A stretch of DNA of 64,000 nucleotides from Roseburia sp. (GTDB taxonomy: Bacteria; Bacillota; Clostridia; Lachnospirales; Lachnospiraceae), in the NCBI GenBank assembly GCA_017937095.1, contig JAGBEG010000017.1, positions 124,001 through 188,000 on the forward strand. The letters run 5' to 3'. Within the stretch, counting starts at the first letter, position 1. Each line of letters begins with the position of its first letter. The translations under genes and the position numbers were made by a program. The notes under the pieces were generated by a model that saw only the letters and a list, made by a program, of their open reading frames with translations, was not told the origin of the DNA and searched no databases. Positions 61,762-64,000 of this stretch are shown here, piece after piece.

Positions 61762-62856
61762 ATGATTTCAAACCATAAGATTCAAACAGCGTTGGAGGAG
61801 ATTAAGGAAATTTCCAGAATTGATCTGGCACTCTATACAGAGAAGGGAAAGCCGGTGGCGGCTACCTTTGAACCGGAGGGGGATATGGAGTATGCGGTGA
61901 CTTCTTTCGCAGAGTCCATGGCGGAAAGCCAGATGCTTTCCGGCTGCCATTTCTTTAAGGTGTTCGTGGATGAGGAGCTTCAATATATCCTTTTGACAAG
62001 TTCTGCCGTGGAGGACGCCTACATGGTCGGCAGACTGGCGGTCTGCCAGATCAGAACGCTCGTGTCCGCTTACATGGAGCAGTTCGACCGCAATAATTTC
62101 ATGCAGAATATACTGCTTGGCAATATGCTTGTCGTGGACATGTACAACAAGGCGCAGAAGCTTCATATCGAGCAGGCGGAGCGCGTCGTGTATGTGATTG
62201 AACTCGACGGGAAGAAGGATGCGGCGGCGATCGAGCTTGTGAAGAATCTGTTTGTCACAAAGGCAAAAGACTTTGTCACGGAGCTGGACGAGCAGAGCAT
62301 CATTCTGATCAAGGATACGAGGGATCTTTCGAAAGAGGAGGAGCTGGACGCGCTTGCATCCATGATTGTAGACAATATGCATACAGAGGCGATGGTGCGC
62401 GTGCGCGTCGGCTATGGAAATCGTGTGAACAACCTTCAGGATATCGCGCGTTCTTATCAGGAAGCGAAGATGGCGCTTGAGGTCGGAAAGATTTTCTATG
62501 CAGAGAGGGAGACAATCGCATACCGCTGCCTCGGAATCGGACGTCTCATTTATCAGCTCCCGATGTCTCTTTGCGAGATGTTCATTCATGAGGTGTTCGG
62601 GGAGAAGGTGCCGGACGTCTTTAGCGAGGAGATAACGACGACGATCCAGAAGTTTTTCGAGAACAATCTGAATATCTCGGAAACTGCCAGACAGCTCTAT
62701 GTGCACAGAAATACACTGGTATACCGCCTGGAGCGTCTGGAGAAGGTGATCGGACTGGATATCCGCAAGTTTGACGATGCCATGACGTTTAAAATCGCCA
62801 TGATGGTCATTTCCCATATGCAGTACGTGAAGGACAGCGACAATATTCTGGAATAA
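61762..62856 (+). CDS. PucR/CdaR-type transcriptional regulator
   Basis: 364 residues. The C-terminal helix-turn-helix ETARQLYVHRNTLVYRLERLEKV is the PucR/CdaR type (HTH_30). The N-terminal part is of unknown sensing type and contains a GGDEF-like degenerate region around SMIVDNMHTEAMVRVRVGYGN. Located after msmX, so it may control sugar import; effector unknown. GAGAAAGGCGAAT precedes the ATG. Confidence 0.88.
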   Translation: MISNHKIQTALEEIKEISRIDLALYTEKGKPVAATFEPEGDMEYAVTSFAESMAESQMLSGCHFFKVFVDEELQYILLTSSAVEDAYMVGRLAVCQIRTLVSAYMEQFDRNNFMQNILLGNMLVVDMYNKAQKLHIEQAERVVYVIELDGKKDAAAIELVKNLFVTKAKDFVTELDEQSIILIKDTRDLSKEEELDALASMIVDNMHTEAMVRVRVGYGNRVNNLQDIARSYQEAKMALEVGKIFYAERETIAYRCLGIGRLIYQLPMSLCEMFIHEVFGEKVPDVFSEEITTTIQKFFENNLNISETARQLYVHRNTLVYRLERLEKVIGLDIRKFDDAMTFKIAMMVISHMQYVKDSDNILE

Positions 62857-62900
62857 GGTGCAGCGGCTGGTAAGAGTATTTGCAGGGTGAAACAATTCGT

Positions 62901-62968
62901 AAGATGCAAATATTGGCAAGATGCAGGTGTTGGCAAAATACAGGTATTGGCAAGATGTAAATATTTTC
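62901..62968 (+). repeat. Four 17-bp tandem repeats upstream of the hydrogenase-like gene
   Basis: Units AAGATGCAAATATTGGC, AAGATGCAGGTGTTGGC, AAAATACAGGTATTGGC and AAGATGTAAATATTTTC occupy 62901-62968, directly upstream of the promoter at 62976. They may be regulator-binding sites or a mutational expansion. Confidence 0.85.
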
Positions 62969-62975
62969 GAATAAA

Positions 62976-63004
62976 TTGAAAAAATATATATAATGTGGTA
63001 AAAT
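62976..63004 (+). promoter_or_regulatory. Promoter of the hydrogenase-like gene
   Basis: TTGAAA (62976-62981), 17-bp spacer, TAAAAT (62999-63004) with a TGG extended -10 at 62996-62998. Confidence 0.8.
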
Positions 63005-63060
63005 TATACAAATACAATATATAGTATTAAGGTACGGTAAGAAAAGGGGAAATGGGAACT

Positions 63061-64000
63061 ATGGCAGGATTTGTTTTTACCAATGACAAGTGCATTGGAT
63101 GTAACAGATGTATTTCGGTTTGTCCTGTTCTGACGGCGAACAAGGCAGTGGTCGTGGATGGTAAGGCGCGCATAGAGGTGAACTCTGAACAGTGCATTAA
63201 CTGCGGCGCCTGCTTTGATGCATGTGAGCATGGAGCGAGAGAGTTCCGTGATGACACCGAGCGGTTTTTTGAGGATCTTAAGAAGGGGGAGAAGATTTCC
63301 CTGCTTTTGGCGCCGGCGTTTCTGGCGAATTATCCGAGAGAATACGAGAGCGTGCTCGGCGGATTAAAGGAACTGGGCGTCAACCGCATTATCAGTGTCA
63401 GCTTTGGTGCGGATATCACAACATGGGCGTACATCAATTATATTACGAAGAACAAGTTTTACGGCGGTATTTCACAGCCATGTCCTGCGGTGGTGAATTA
63501 CATAGAGACTTATATCCCGGAATTGCTTCCGAAGCTGATGCCGGTACACAGTCCGATGATGTGTGCGGCAATCTACGCGAAGAAGTATGCGAACATTACG
63601 GACAAGCTGGCATTTATCAGCCCCTGTATTGCAAAGAAGAATGAGATCGACGACCCGAACAATGGTGGATATATTTCCTATAATGTGACCTTCGATCACC
63701 TGATGAAGTATGTCAGGGAGCACGGAATCAGCGGAAGAAGCGCGAAGGATGAGATTGAGTACGGACTCGGTTCCATTTACCCGATGCCGGGGGGACTTAA
63801 GGAGAATGTCTACTGGTTCTGCGGCAATGACATGTTTATCCGTCAGATTGAGGGAGAGCGTCATACATATGAGTTCTTAGAGGATTATAAGGAGAGAGTA
63901 AAGGGCGGTAAGGAACTTCCGTTTATGGTAGATGCGTTAAACTGTGCGCAGGGATGTCTTTACGGAACAGGCGTCGAGGAGGAGAAGACAAAGAACGACG
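63061..64000 (+). CDS. [FeFe]-hydrogenase-like protein, sensory type, 3' end outside window
   Basis: 313 codons are present. N-terminal two [4Fe-4S] ferredoxin motifs (C11, C14, C17, C21 and C45, C48, C51, C55) precede an iron-hydrogenase large-subunit domain. The H-cluster loops are present in reduced form: SQPCP in place of TSCCP, SPCIAKK, and LNCAQGCLYGTG. This matches sensory or regulatory group D-like proteins more than catalytic hydrogenases; a downstream PAS or SpoIIE-type domain is likely but beyond the window. AAAAGGGGAAAT precedes the ATG. Confidence 0.9.
   Translation, partial: MAGFVFTNDKCIGCNRCISVCPVLTANKAVVVDGKARIEVNSEQCINCGACFDACEHGAREFRDDTERFFEDLKKGEKISLLLAPAFLANYPREYESVLGGLKELGVNRIISVSFGADITTWAYINYITKNKFYGGISQPCPAVVNYIETYIPELLPKLMPVHSPMMCAAIYAKKYANITDKLAFISPCIAKKNEIDDPNNGGYISYNVTFDHLMKYVREHGISGRSAKDEIEYGLGSIYPMPGGLKENVYWFCGNDMFIRQIEGERHTYEFLEDYKERVKGGKELPFMVDALNCAQGCLYGTGVEEEKTKND

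Noticed and set aside
61768-62919. A 383-codon open frame on the minus strand opposite the PucR-type regulator gene
   Set aside because: It lies fully within the plus-strand gene, has no ribosome-binding site or recognisable domain, and looks like a codon-bias shadow.

Overview
The window looks like a chromosomal segment of an anaerobic, low-to-mid GC Firmicute of the Lachnospiraceae type (Clostridia). The basis is gene content and order: a PurO-like IMP cyclohydrolase next to a stand-alone AICAR transformylase, the DUF177-rpmF / plsX-acpP-rnc-smc-ftsY run, ylxM-ffh-rpsP-khpA-rimM-trmD-rplS, rbgA-rnhB with FliK/FlhB-like partners, class B sortase, HrcA/CIRCE heat-shock control, an MsmX-type sugar-importer ATPase, and a sensory-type [FeFe]-hydrogenase protein. 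No rRNA, tRNA, CRISPR array, prophage or complete insertion sequence was recognised.

Layout. 1-3161: end of a LuxR-type regulator, the two-gene IMP-forming module, and an orphan AT-rich gene. 3254-9876: an accessory region with a DUF308 membrane protein, a radical SAM/SPASM enzyme, a DegV lipid-binding protein and a PAP2-like membrane protein, converging on a TetR gene that carries a one-base frameshift; then a MarR-cytidylate-kinase-like-MATE operon with two palindromic operators on its promoter. 9933-14550: an ABC-2 exporter, a membrane-anchored HExxH protein and a two-component system. 14627-16282: CIRCE-controlled Hsp20 and a J-domain protein. 16311-19719: tmcAL (minus strand), a nuclease pseudogene, ackA. 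19774-31319: lipid, cell-division and housekeeping genes, then ilvA and a purine permease. 31336-33053: a TetR regulator divergent from a zinc alcohol dehydrogenase. 33107-39215: SRP, ribosomal-protein and tRNA-modification genes, including a TrmD with an extra GNAT domain, a GT8 glycosyltransferase, and a highly structured non-coding stretch before rplS. 39343-42906: a surface module with an SPKTG-anchored protein behind a promoter whose spacer holds ten G residues, an LCP protein, a class B sortase and a signal peptidase. 42933-48488: rbgA, rnhB, FliK-like and FlhB-like genes, yraN, pgeF. 48582-50574: an AT-rich MNT-HEPN pair and an M42 peptidase. 50681-53967: a YtrA-type GntR/ABC operon with its operator. 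54021-59107: a radical SAM/PDZ protein, a 9-bp minisatellite, der, plsY, gpsA, a dUTPase-like gene. 59111-64000: an Rpn-like nuclease, msmX, a PucR-type regulator, and the 5' part of an iron-hydrogenase-like protein.

The leads I consider most worth following are the poly-G promoter at 39343-39374 (candidate phase-variable switch for a sortase substrate), the radical SAM/DegV/DUF308/PAP2-like cluster at 3316-6726 (possible lipid-modification system), the nested hairpins at 38507-38675, the TrmD-GNAT fusion, the ABC/zincin/two-component cluster, and the minisatellite ahead of der. All functional statements come from reading motifs and context; no database search was run.
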